Part shown: in pieces, positions 21,668 through 31,901 of the stretch
Numbering within the stretch: the first letter of the stretch is position 1
Layout of the letters: each line of letters starts with the position of its first letter
Source of the DNA: Diplonema papillatum
Lineage: Eukaryota; Euglenozoa; Diplonemea; Diplonemida; Diplonemidae
Direction: 5' to 3'
Assembly (NCBI GenBank): GCA_030068145.1
Contig: JAPJBO010000839.1
Span: 1-64,000, forward strand
DNA: 64,000 bases
Translations under genes and position numbers: made by a program
The notes under the pieces: model-generated
Databases searched by the model: none
The model's input: only the letters and a program-made list of their open reading frames with translations
What the model was told of the DNA's origin: nothing

Positions 21668-23757
21668 CTGCCTTCGAATCCTTGACGCTGGACGCCTGCA
21701 CCAGGTTGGCGATACGGCTGGTGAACTCGGATTTTGACGCGGTCCACTGCTTGGACAGGGAAGTGTAGGTGTCGAGCTGCTGCGACACGCGGTTGATGGC
21801 GGCGTGGAAGGTGTCGACGAGCGCGTGCGCTGCTGCCGTCGGCGTGGGCGGGCGGCCGCGGGAGTGCGGGTCCGGCTTGCGGCGGAGCTGCAGCATGCGG
21901 AGGGTGTCGAAGGCGAACGATCGCCGCTCGCACTGCGGTGAGTGATCGGGCGCCGCCGGCCGCGCGAGGCCGGACAGGAAGCCGGCCGCGGCGAACACCG
22001 CCTCCGACACGGCCGCCGCACTCCCCGCGCCGAGGCCCGCCGCCGCGGGCAGCAGGCACCGGCAGTTGTCCGGGACTTCGAGCCGCAAAATCTCCGCCAC
22101 CAGCCCGCCCTCGGCGCCCCCGTCACGGCCGGTCGGCTTCCCGTTCGCAAGCAGCCGCGTGCACGCCACGACGGGCTCGGTCCAGAACCGCAGCCGATCA
22201 CTCACCGCAGTGCGGGCCGGGCGGCACGCGAACCGCGCCACGCGGTGTGCCCACATCACCGCGTGGACAACGGAGCGCATGGATGGTCGCAGGCGAGGGG
22301 GGAATGGCTGGGAAGCGGCCTCGTCTGCCTCTTCGGCCAGCGGCTGCTTGCGCAGAGCCGAGTGGAGGCAGGAGTCGAGGATGGCGACCGCCTGCTGGTG
22401 CAGCTTCGCCTCGGCGGCCGCCGCCCGCTTCTGGAAGAGCAGCTCAGCGTGCCCGTCGTGCAGCGGCACGAAGGCGGCGGCGACGCTGGCGGCCAGCGCA
22501 ACGTGCTCGACGAGCCGCGCCCGCAGCGCCCCGTTTTCGGCCAGCAGCTGGGCCCTGGCCGCGGCGTCGCTCTCCGCGCCACGAGTCGCTTCGGACGTTG
22601 CGGAGGCGAGTTGTTTGGTGAGCGCCGCCGTGCGGGAAAGCAGCTCCGCCTTGTCCGCCTGCGCGTCCTTCAACTCCGCGGACGTTTTCGCGAGTTTCCG
22701 GCCGAGGCGCTGGGTTTCGTGGAGGAGGCGGTCGTTGTCTTCGGCGGCCTTCCGGCTCGTTCGCTGCGCATCTTCCTTCGACAGCCGGATGGCCCTGCCC
22801 TCGGCGAGAGCCCGGGAGACGTCTGTCTCCAGCTCGTCGCAAGCCGCGCGCAGCGACGCGGTTTGCGCGTCTTTCCGGGCGAGGGCCGCCGCCTTGTCGT
22901 CGAGCTCTGCAGCGAGGCCCGCCACGTCGGCTTCGCGGGCCGCGAGCTTCTCCTGCGACGCGCGCAGCTGCAGGACGGCGGCGTCGACCTCCTCCCGGTG
23001 CTTCCGGGTGAGCTCACTGCGGATGCGGTCGATCCGCTTGCCGTTCTCGGCGTCCGCGAGGCCGAGCACCTTCTTCACCTCCTCCTGGCACTGGAGGACG
23101 GTCCCGCGCTGCTCGGAAAGGGCGTGTTGCAGGTCGTCGTTCCGGTCGGCCAGCCACGCGATCTTCCGGTGCTGCCTGTCCATGAACTGCACCGCCGCCG
23201 TCGCGAAGTCGGAGATTGCGAACTGGACCGCGTCGAACGAGAGACCCGCCGAACCCGGCGACTGGCCGGCATCTCCGTCGAAGTGCGAGATGACCGGCGC
23301 GTGAGCTCCTTCCAGGTTGGAGCGGGGAGAGGGGCGGGGGCGGGAGTCGGGTGGTGGGCCGGATATCAGGGGGTATCCTTCGACCGCGAATTTCCCGCCT
23401 GTTTGGGCTAGTGAGGACCGCTGGGCCTCGGCGGTGCGCTGGACGATGCTGTTGAGGGCGACGCTGCGCTCGTCGAGCTTCGCGGCGAGCTGCTGGAGCT
23501 CGGCGTTGGCGAGGTCGAGGCGGGTGGCCAGCCGCTTCCGCTCTTCCTCCGCGGCCCGCGCGCGCTTGGCGAGGCGCTGCCGCTCCGCCTGGGCGCCTTC
23601 GAGCTCCGTCACTGTGTCGCGGTGCTCCCGGCTGAGGTGCTCCACCGCCTTCTCGCTTCTTGTGTGTGTCTCCGTCGCCTGCTCGGCCTCGCCGCGCAAC
23701 CGCACGGCAATCGCGCATAGTGCCTCGACGCTGGCGCGAAGCCCGGACAGTGTTTCT
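21668..23757 (-). CDS. Giant coiled-coil gene, exon 4 (large)
   Basis: Starts after acceptor CCCGCAG with one base (A) completing the codon from exon 3; ends KDSKA plus one base before donor GTGTGC at 21667. About 696 codons. The first about 100 residues are coiled coil (EHRDTVTELEGAQAERQRL), followed by a Pro/Gly linker, then a long coiled coil of about 250 residues (RKHREEVDAAVLQLRASQEK, LAAREADVAGLAAELDD). After it comes a non-coiled, Ala/Pro-rich C-terminal part with a run RKPDPHSRGRPP. No catalytic motif. The alternating coiled coils suggest a long structural protein; a centrosome or cytoskeleton role is only inferred. Confidence 0.8.
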
Positions 23758-23830
23758 CTGCGGGTTTGGGTTCTGTTTAGAGTCCGCTTTTTGAAAGTCT
23801 CCGGGTGACCACCGTCGAAAGTGGTCCTTT
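23758..23830 (-). promoter_or_regulatory. Conserved intron 3' end block (intron 3)
   Basis: Minus strand: GGTCACCCGGAGACTTTC, then ACTCTAAAC (branch-point-like) and acceptor CCCGCAG directly before exon 4. The same block precedes a duplicated copy near 24250, exon 2 at 26754, the exon at 47548 and the exon at 55318. Confidence 0.6.
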
Positions 23831-23939
23831 GAAAATTATCGATTTTCGGGTAGTGCGGGTGTGTGTCTTCGTTGCATATTGCCGACTGCTCAACTTATTT
23901 AGAGCGCGCTCTCAATTCCGATTGTGATGCCGGAGGGGG

Positions 23940-24290
23940 GGAGTCTTTTTAGTAAAGTGTGTTCCAGCTCCGCGTTGTCGAGGCGGGTGGCCAGCCGCTT
24001 CCGCTCCTCCTCTGTGCCCCGCGCGCGCTTGGCGAGGCACTGCCGCTCCGCCGGGGCGCCTTCGAGCTCCGTCACCGTGTCGCGGTGCGACCGGCTGAGT
24101 ACTCCACCGCCTTCTCGCTTCTCGTGTGCGTCTCTGTCGCGTGCTCGGCCTCGCTGCGCAACCGCACGGCAACCGCATAGTACGCTGGCGCGAGGCCCGG
24201 ACAGTGTTTCCCTGCGCGTTTGGGCTCTTTGTAGATTTGTAGAGAGCTTGAAAGTCTCCGGGTGACCACCGTCGAAAGGGTTCCTATGGT
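23940..24290 (-). repeat. Duplicate of the exon 4 start plus upstream intron
   Basis: Near-copy of 23510-23830: GTCTCCGGGTGACCACCGTC, GGCCCGGACAGTGTTTC, then the EEERKRLATRL coding block. It begins with the same intron end and acceptor, then exon sequence, but is frame-shifted and truncated. A tandem exon-plus-intron duplication inside intron 3. Confidence 0.7.
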
Positions 24291-24926
24291 ATAGCGTATG
24301 CGGGTAGTGCGTGTGCGTGAGTGTCTTTGTTGCATATTGCCGACGATTCGACTTATTTAAAGAGCGCACTCGTTTCCCTGTTGTGATGCCGGAGGGGGGA
24401 AAGTTGCAGTTTAGTGGGTTGAGCGCAATCCTGCTTCTCATTGCCACTCGGGCGGGAGCTTGACCCTGAGTTTCCCCAGAAGGATTTCGCTCGCCCTGGA
24501 CAGCCCCATCCCACCCCTCGTGTGTACGTATGGGCAACCGGCCTTCTTTAGAAAACGAGGCACGTGGCTGACGCAAGACCCTCACAGTCGTTACACTGCA
24601 CAACCGCGCTTTACCTGATCTCCCGGCATTGAAACTCAGCACTGGGCAGACCTGCAGGCGCGGGTTCTATCTCGGTCGGAAGCCTGTGCTGAGGAACTCG
24701 GTATAAGTAGTGGTAATGGTAACTTGATATGCGGCAACAATCTGTGACGATAGACGGCACTACTACTAGTAGTAGTATGTTTGAACTTGATATGCATCAA
24801 CAATCTGTGACGGTAGACTGCACAAAGCCGCTACAGACTACCTCTTTTTTGCACGCGTCGTGTCATCCTGCCACAGCTGCCATCTAGATGGCCGCAGCAG
24901 TAACTCGGTGTAAAAGGAAATAATAC

Positions 24927-25237
24927 CGTGTGGTGGTCCCGATGCTTTTGGACTTGAAAGCGGTGTCCTTGAGCTCGTTCAGAGCGAGCTTGCTGCCGTC
25001 GTTCGTTGCACAAAGCACGCGCTCCAGGGCTTTAAGCTCAGCCTCGATCTCGCTGATTGCGTATCCGTGGGCTGCCTTGTCGTCATTGAGCTGATGGCAG
25101 ACCGCATCCAGCTTCCTCTGCAAGGAGGACGCACGCCCGCTCTCTCTTTGGAGGTCATGCTTCAGCGTTTCAACGACTGCCTTCTTGTCCCGAAGCTCGG
25201 CTTCCAACGCAGCAACGCCCGAGGTACGGGTGGAAAC
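24927..25237 (-). CDS. Giant coiled-coil gene, exon 3
   Basis: Acceptor GTGCACAG; donor GTATTA after two bases (CG) of a split codon. About 103 codons of coiled coil: SGVAALEAELRDKKAVVETL, then HDLQRESGRASSLQRKLD and SEIEAELKALERVL. Phase 0 at the start fits exon 2; CG plus A from exon 4 makes Arg. Confidence 0.75.
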
Positions 25238-25303
25238 CTGTGCACGATTTGCGAAAGTCACACTCACAAAACACAAGAATCAATCAGGGGATTAGTTAAC
25301 ATT

Positions 25304-25332
25304 GCAGATTTAGACCGTCGGTCTAAATCTGC
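25304..25332. repeat. 29-bp perfect palindrome
   Basis: GCAGATTTAGACC, a GTC spacer, then GGTCTAAATCTGC. Located in intron 2 of the giant gene. Confidence 0.8.
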
Positions 25333-25899
25333 AAACCAGGATTGCGGCCCTAAAAAAATGGTGTTTTGTAAGCAAAGATAGGGCGGGCCGGTGTTTATAC
25401 CGGTGCGCCGAAGGCGCTGGAAGGCTGCTGAACCTCCGCTGCTGAGGCCCAGCCTGTGCCATGTGCTCGGAGTATTGCTGCCATCTCCAGAAGCCAGAAG
25501 AAGCGTCTGAACACTGGAGACCTGGCTTTGCTGCAGTTCAATTGGATTCAACTTCGGGACGGCAGGTTACAGCTACCACTGTTCCTCAATTTCCGGGCCC
25601 AGGGCAAAGGTCCTGATTGATTGCGGGGTGGCTGAGAGTGGCCCACACGTGACAACTGCCTGACGAGACTGTCTGTGAAGCTTTTGACTGTTTTTGGAGC
25701 GCGTCCCCGTGCGATACAAGTCACGGGTTCTTTGGACAAAGTTGCTGAAGTGTGTCGGCTCCGCCCCGAGCCCCCGAAAACCGGCGAAAACGACACGTAA
25801 ACGACCAAAACACAGCCCCAAAACACCACCCCCATGCTATAACTGGTCAAAAACTGGAAATCCCAGGAACGAAGCAACAGGAGATCGCAAATGCAGCAA

Positions 25900-25919
25900 G
25901 CAACGCTGAGAGATCAGGT

Positions 25920-25978
<59 letters not shown>

Positions 25979-26095
25979 ATTCTAATTAAAGACGCGCATG
26001 AACGGACCAATGAGATTCCTTCTGTCCGTACCTACTATCTGGCGAAACAGCAGTCAAGGGAACGTTTTAAAGGGTAAGATGAGAGGCTCACCCTG
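25900..26095 (+). pseudogene. 28S rRNA fragment 1
   Basis: Contains the near-universal GGGTAAACGGCGGGAGTAAC, then TATGACTCTCTTAAGGTAGC and CAAATGCCTCGT, followed by GACGCGCATGAACGGA and CCTACTATCTGGCGAAAC. This is the 28S region that R2-type retrotransposons target. After about 26075 the match decays. A fragment in an intron, not a functional rRNA gene. Confidence 0.85.
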
Positions 26096-26204
26096 TCAAA
26101 GGACCATATCATTGTCGCAACAGAGGAGTCCAGAGGAGGCTCGCACGACCCACTTGCTGTGGGGTGACATAACATTTGAAAGAGCATAACGTGTGACAGC
26201 GGTG

Positions 26205-26342
26205 GCGAGTGGAATGTGACTTCTGCCGCAGTGCCCTGAATGTCAACGCTGAGAGATCAGGTCAAGCGGGGTAAACGGCGGGAGTAACTATGCCTCTATT
26301 ACTATTAAGGTAGCCAAATGCCTCGTCTTCTAATTAAAGACG
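26205..26342 (+). pseudogene. 28S rRNA fragment 2, scrambled
   Basis: GTGACTTCTGCC, AGTGCCCTGAATGTCAA, GGTAAACGGCGGGAGTAACT, then TTAAGGTAGCCAAATGCCTC. Overlaps the same 28S region as fragment 1. The normal CTCTCTTAAGG is CTCTATTACTATTAAGG here, an insertion of several bases at the R2 target position. Both fragments share AACGCTGAGAGATCAGGTCA where canonical 28S differs. Confidence 0.8.
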
Positions 26343-26500
26343 CCTTCAGTGCGGCTTGTGGGTTTGACTCCTCGCACACATGTTAGACACCTGTCCGTGT
26401 TACAAGACGGGTAGTAGTAGACCTGCAATTCCTTCGTGGTCGACCGAGCTAGGAGAAGGCCCGAAACCGACCGGCTGATGTTGAAGGAAGGGCAACACAC

Positions 26501-26754
26501 CACGTGCAGCTCATCTTCGAGGGACGCGACGATGCTTTTGAGGCGGTTGTGCTCGTCTGCGACGATGAGGCGGCCGTTTTTCTCTCGCTCGGCTTCTTCC
26601 GCGTACTGCGCCGCGTCCTTCCGCAGCCGCGAAGTTTCCCCTTTGTAGTGTAGGAGAGAGCTGATCTCGCTCCGGAGGGCTGGAATGACCTCATTTTCAG
26701 CCTGGAGCCGCACGCTCTTGTCGGTCAACGCCGCCACCGATGCGCTCAGCTCGC
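26501..26754 (-). CDS. Giant coiled-coil gene, exon 2
   Basis: Acceptor CACCGCAG; the first two bases GC complete Gly with the final G of exon 1. About 84 codons: ELSASVAALTDKSVRLQAEN, RKDAAQYAEEAEREKNGRL, IVASLEDELH. Donor is GTGTGT at 26500, or GTGGTG three bases earlier; both leave phase 0. The upstream intron end carries the GGTCAC.CCGGA and ACTCTAAAC block. Confidence 0.7.
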
Positions 26755-26857
26755 CTGCGGTGTTTTGTTTAGAGTTAAAGTTCGCTTGAGATTCCGGTGT
26801 GACCGTTGTTAAATGGGTTATCTTAGAGCAAGAAAGGGCTACATGAGTTCTTTGGTG

Positions 26858-27052
26858 CATTATTGCACCCCGGACTCCTACTTCGGATTGCGGGAGTGGT
26901 TTTGCGGTCGTTTGTGCGGTCGGCCTCCATGCGGGAGTGGCACTCCCTCAATGAAGGAGTGGGACCCCCTCAATGCGGCCAATCCCGCACTTTTTCACCC
27001 CCGCATTGACTTAGTATATGGCTACTGAAGTCCGGGGTGTTGCAATAGGACA
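26858..27052. mobile_element. MITE with TATTGCA termini
   Basis: Inverted ends TATTGCACCCCGGACT and AGTCCGGGGTGTTGCAATA. The interior repeats GCGGGAGTGG and CTCCCTCAATG-like blocks. No coding capacity. Confidence 0.75.
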
Positions 27053-27530
27053 TTCCCTGACTGCAAACTACTTGGCGCGGAGGGTGCTCAAGTTGATGGA
27101 TCGAAATAGGACCGAGAAGAAATGCGTAGGTTTTGGGTTATTATTTTACTGCAGCGTCTTCTCATGCCTTTTTGTGACGCTATTTTGAGCTTTCGTTCCT
27201 TTCCATAGACTTTCTGGACATTATAGTGCCATACTCTAGCGTTATTTGTGGATTAGAAGGTCGGTATTTTAAGTCTCCGGTTGGCCGTAGAGGCTTAGGC
27301 ATGGAGGGGGTTGAGAGGGTTGAGAAAAGTGTGTCTCCGAAGAAAGAGAAAAGAAAGCTACAACACATTAGACACGTACGCCTATATATATTCCGAGACT
27401 AGAGGTATGCTAATAGCTCTATCGAGCCAACCCCACTTTTTAGGGGGTCCGCGGGCGAAGCCCGGGGCACTTTTTTATAGTGAGATTTTAGTAAGTAGTC
27501 AATTCCCACGGCTCCGGTTTTTTTTGCCCC
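27053..27530. other. Intron stretch without features
   Basis: A degenerate CCGGAGACTTAAAA block on the minus strand near 27265 resembles the intron-end motif. Otherwise nothing recognised. Confidence 0.3.
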
Positions 27531-27554
27531 GTGATTGAAAAGGGCTATTTGCAT

Positions 27555-29640
27555 CTAGATTTCAGGTCTGGAGGCCCGGGTTCGAACCCGGCCGAGGACA
27601 CTTTTCCAGTCGAAAATGGGTTTTGGAATTTGTTGGTTTTCGGGGTCGTATGTGCCCGAATTTGCGTCTTTTTGCAGAGTTTCTCAATGCACGGCTATTG
27701 GTCACCCCGGGGAATTTGAGTCAGTCTACCGGAACTTAGCATCGCCCGAACTTTGCTTCACAAAAACTATGCTTTCACCAGAAGCTTAGCATCGCCCGAA
27801 CTTAGCTTCTCCCCGAACTTTGCTTCACCAGAACTTAGCTTCACCCGAACTTTACTGTTATCCGAAACAAACCCCGAAAATCATGTTCGACCGGAAAAGT
27901 GCCTCGCCCGGGTTCGAACTCGGGACCTCCAGGCTGGAGTCCAGCCTTGAAGTGTTGCGCTGTTCACTCTGCCATCACGGTGTCATTTCCAGGGGGGAAA
28001 ACTTCCTGACCCTATACGCTCCGCCGTGATTTGGCACCGGGTATTTGCATACTTGAGGCCCGGACGGAACTTCACCTACCAGAACTTAGCTTCACCCGAA
28101 CTTTGCTTTGCTTCGCCCGAACTTTGCGTTCACCAGAACTTGGCCTCCCCAGAACGTAGCTTCGCCCGAACTTTGCTTTGACTTAGCCCGAACTTTGCTT
28201 TCACCAGAACTTAGCCTCCCCAGAACTTAGCTTCACCAGAACTTTGCTTTGCTTCGCCGAACTTAGCTTCACCAGAACTTAGCTTCGTCCGAACTTTGCT
28301 TTGCTTCGCCGGAACTGTGCTTTCACCAGAACTTTGGTTCACCAGAACTTCCCCGGAACTTAGCTTCACCAGAACTTTGTTTCGCCCGAACTTTGCTTCA
28401 CCAGAACTTAGCTTCACCCGAACTTTGCTGCTGACTTGGCTTCGCCGAACTTAGCTTCACTAGAACTTAGCATCGCCCGAACTTTGCTTTGACTTAGCCC
28501 GAACTTTGCTTTCACCAGAACTTAGCCTCCCCAGAACTTAGCTTCGCCAGAACTTTGCTTTGCTTCGCCGAACTTAGCTTCACCAGAACTTAGCTTCGTC
28601 CGAACTTTGCTTTGCTTCGCCCGAACTGTGCTTTCACCAGAACTTTGCTTCACCAGAACTTCCCCGGAACTTAGCTTCACCAGAACTTTGTTTCGCCCGA
28701 ACTTTGCTTCACCAGAACTTAGCCTCCCCAGAGCTTAGCTTCACCCGAACTTTGCTTTGCTTCGCCGAACTAGAACTTAGCTTCGCCCGAACTTTGCTTT
28801 GCTTCGCCGGAACTTTGCTTTCACCAGAACTTAGCCTCCCCAGAACTTAGCTTCACCCGAACTTTGCTTTGACTTAGCTTCTCGCCCGAACTTGACTGCC
28901 GAACTTTGCTTTCACCAGAACTTAGCTTCACCCGAACTTTGCTGCTGACTTAGCTTCGCCGAACTTAGCTTCACCAGAACTTAGCATCGCCCGAACTTTG
29001 CCTTCACCAGAACTTAGCTTCGCCCGAACTTTGCTTTCACCAGAACTTAGCTTCACCTGAACTTTGCTTTGACTTAGCTTCGCCGAACTTAGCTTCACCA
29101 GAACTTAGCATCGCCCGAACTTTGCTGCCGAACTTTGCTTTCACCAGAACTTAGCTTCACCCGAACTTTGCTTCGCCCGAACTTTGCTTTCACCAGAACT
29201 TAGCCTCCCCAGAACTTAGCTTCACCCGAACTTTGCTTTGACTTAGCTTCGCCCGAACTTGACTTCACCAGAACTTAGCATCGCCCGAACTTTGCTTTGC
29301 TTCGCCCGAACTTAGCTTCACCAGAACTTAGCTTCGCCCGAACTTTGCTTTCACCAGAACTTAGCTTCACCCGAACTTTGCTTCGCCCGAGCTTTGCTTT
29401 CACCAGAACTTAGCCTCCCCAGAACTTAGCTTCACCCGAACTTTGCTGCTGACTTGGCTTCGCCGAACTTAGCTTCTCCAGAACTTAGCATCGCCCGAAC
29501 TTTGCTGCCGAACTTTGCTTTCACCAGAAATTAGCTTCACCAGAACTTTACTTCGCCAGAACTTTACTGTTTCCCGAACTTTAACTGCTGCCTCTAGTCT
29601 CGCTGGGCGCCGGTCTTTACCGGCGCAAATGTACTTTTCA
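27555..29640 (+). mobile_element. SINE with massively expanded tail array
   Basis: Begins with a tRNA T-arm-like CCCGGGTTCGAACCCGG at about 27578, then the body shared with the 4.1-4.4 kb copy (CACTTTTCC, GTGCCCGAATTTGCGTCTTT, GTCACCCCGGG). From about 27725 to 29580 the tail is an array of CTTAGCTTC(A/G)CC and AGAACTTTGCTT units. It ends CCCGAACTTTAACTGCTGCC, the same terminus as the short copy. The internal tail repeat has therefore grown from about 100 bp to about 1.8 kb. Confidence 0.7.
27868..28035 (-). mobile_element. Inverted SINE head nested in the array
   Basis: On the minus strand: GATGGCAGAGTGAACAGCGC (A box region), CCCGAGTTCGAACCCGGG (B box / T-arm) and CACTTTTCCGGTCGAACATG. Same family, opposite orientation. 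Confidence 0.7.
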
Positions 29641-29703
29641 TTTTTTATAGGCGCGTATAGGCAACAAAATATTATCATATAGGCGAAATAAATTCAGAAA
29701 TAC

Positions 29704-29798
29704 CGTAAACGGAAATAAGTTGGACCGGACAAAATGGTCCAACTCACCTATTTCGGGCTCTCGCGGTCCAACTTTTGTCCGGTCCAACTATTTTCGGG
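29704..29798. mobile_element. Foldback MITE (GTTGGACCGGAC family), copy 1
   Basis: CGTAAACGGAAATAAGTTGG, ACCGGACAAAATGGTCCAAC, then GGTCCAACTTTTGTCCGGTC. The same ends occur inverted at 34909-35034. Confidence 0.7.
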
Positions 29799-29898
29799 GG
29801 GTCCTGTGCACTTAGTGAAATTTCGCGGCTGACCACTGACCAACACTGGCTTCACTTCCTTAGTTTGCAAGTCGCGCATGAGCCCGCCGCCAGGAGTT

Positions 29899-30339
29899 CT
29901 AGAACACTGCGCGGCACAACCCGCAGTGTCCCATCCGTCTGCCCCTTTGCTTTGGTAGAGTGCAAACGCAAAAATGTAGAGTGAAAACTAAGTGGATCGA
30001 GGTTGGCTGACACTGAAGGGTGGAGCTGCTTATGTTGCGTAGGTCGGCTGAGTCAGGATAGTGGCGGAGGTGGGTGTCGTCGTTTATCGTCAGGACGTGG
30101 TCTGATGTAGCTGTTTCGTCACACCCGGGCACTCTACATTTGACCTTCGTACCGTAGGGCATGATGCCTCGGCGTACGATGGCCTGCAACAAGTCAGTTG
30201 TGCCATGTAACTTTCGTAGTTTTGTGAAAGTCTGTGCGCGCATACAGCTCGGTGGCGTTACTTCTGATAGACGTTTCCGCACCTCGTGGTCGCGTAAACG
30301 CTCGGCACAGCGCCGAATGAAGCGCCCGGATTCTTCCAT
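29899..30339 (-). pseudogene. Possible retroelement C-terminal fragment
   Basis: The frame contains FTKLRKLHGTTDLLQAIVRR and then CRVPGCDETATSDHVL, reminiscent of the Cys/His motif after the RT of many LINEs. No RT core is present. Tentative. Confidence 0.25.
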
Positions 30340-30589
30340 CTGTGCTTACCTGTCGTCCTCCGGACCGTTTGACATGGATTTTTTTTTTTCAACCCCGCCT
30401 AAGCAGGGAAGTAGCTTGGGCTCTGGGCCCCACGTAAAATCCTACCAAATGTTGTACAGAGCGCTTTTCAGGGTCCTCGGGGCACTTTGTGTGTGTGGAG
30501 CTCAGACTGACACTGTGTTGGGGGGTGTTCGGACAAAATGCGGCGCGTGCAGGTGGGTTTTGCTCATGGAAGGTAGCAACACAGCAAGA

Positions 30590-30990
30590 ATTGCTAACCG
30601 CTTTGTAGCCCACAGAGACTGTGGCAACTTTGATGTGAGCTAACTTATAGTTGTCGCTACTGTCCACCACAGAGGCTGTCCTTCGGGAAGCAAAAGAACC
30701 ATGCGAAGAAGGCGAGTGCCGCTTAGCGGTTTTCTGCGACAGCAGGGCGGCTAACACTACACACGTCAAGACCAGCGCCGCAGGCGCGGAAAAATTGATA
30801 TTGCCGCTTTGTAGTCCACAGGGACTGCGGCAAAGTTGATGCGAGTCAAGTGCGCACTTATGCACTCTGCAGGGTGCTCCTCTTTGTGGTTGTCACTACT
30901 GCCCACCACAGAGAGCAGCAGTCTTCTTGGCAACACGACACGAAACATGTGTATTACACAAGCCAAAAATGCCAGCGCCGCAGGCGCGGA
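30590..30990. repeat. Two-copy tandem duplication of about 210 bp
   Basis: Both copies share CCGCTTTGTAG.CCACAG, GTTGTC.CTACTG.CCACCA and the terminus CCAGCGCCGCAGGCGCGGAA. Confidence 0.7.
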
Positions 30991-31362
30991 AAATTTGCCA
31001 AGCTATTAGGCCAGTATAGCCCAAAATTGAGGGTGTACGTTGCTAGACCCATGATCCAGAGGTCGTACTGTAGCATCATCCCCACCCACTGCACTGCCTA
31101 CAACACACCCACCACCACCACTGCCCACCGCACCACCCACCCACTGCACTACCTCCACGACCTCCCACCACATGACCACCCACTACCGCCGCCCCCCCAC
31201 GACACCACCGGCCGCTGGCTATAACTATAGTTTTTTTTTTTTTTTTTGGATGTTGTATGCAGGGATTTATATAGCTTTTGCTCCTCTGAAGAAAAGTCCT
31301 TTTTCCCCTCGGGGTCCTGTCCCGGATCCAAAATTAATTAGAATTGGTAGTCAACAGGCACC

Positions 31363-31672
31363 GTGCCAGCCCAGCCCAGCCCAGCCCAACAACTCCAGCC
31401 CAATAACCCAGCCCAGCCCAGTCCAACATACCAGCCCAGCCCAGCCCAGCCCAGCCCAACAACTCAGCCCAGCCCAGCCCAGCCCAACAACTCCAGCCCA
31501 ATAACCCAGCCCAGCCCAGTCCAACATACCAGCCCAGCCCAGCCCAACAACTCAGCCCAGCCCAGCCCAATAACCAGCCCAGCCCAGTCCAACATACCAG
31601 CTCAGCCCAGCCCAGCCCAGCCCAGCCCAATAACCCAGCCCAGCCCAGTCCAACATACCAGCCCAACCTCAG
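31363..31672. repeat. (CCCAG)n microsatellite-like array
   Basis: Runs of CCCAG interrupted by CCCAACAACTC, CCCAATAAC and GTCCAACATACCAG, forming a longer period. The open frames through it are artefacts. Confidence 0.9.
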
Positions 31673-31901
31673 AGCTTCTCTCCCTTCGGGATGAGCGTAA
31701 CAAAGGCTGTATTTACTGCCTCTAGTACTGCTACTTCTGATAGCATGCTGTGAGCTTCTGTCGTCATGCTACCTCTGACCGCCCAGCTTGGAGTGAACGA
31801 CACTGGAAAGAAGGGATGACGGTGTAGAAAAGGAAGCAACGACGATCAAGGGTCGCTGGGGGGGCGCTTGGTCCGCTTGGAAAAAGAGGTAGGCCGAAAG
31901 A

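Noticed and set aside
21942-23411. 489-residue plus-strand frame
   Set aside because: Shadow of exon 4 of the coiled-coil gene, with Arg-rich nonsense composition.
27555-28035. True tRNA genes
   Set aside because: T-arm and B-box are good, but the anticodon arm and acceptor stem do not close; the sequences continue into a shared SINE body.
31363-31725. Pro/Gln/Ser repeat proteins on either strand
   Set aside because: Pure (CCCAG)n repeat translation.
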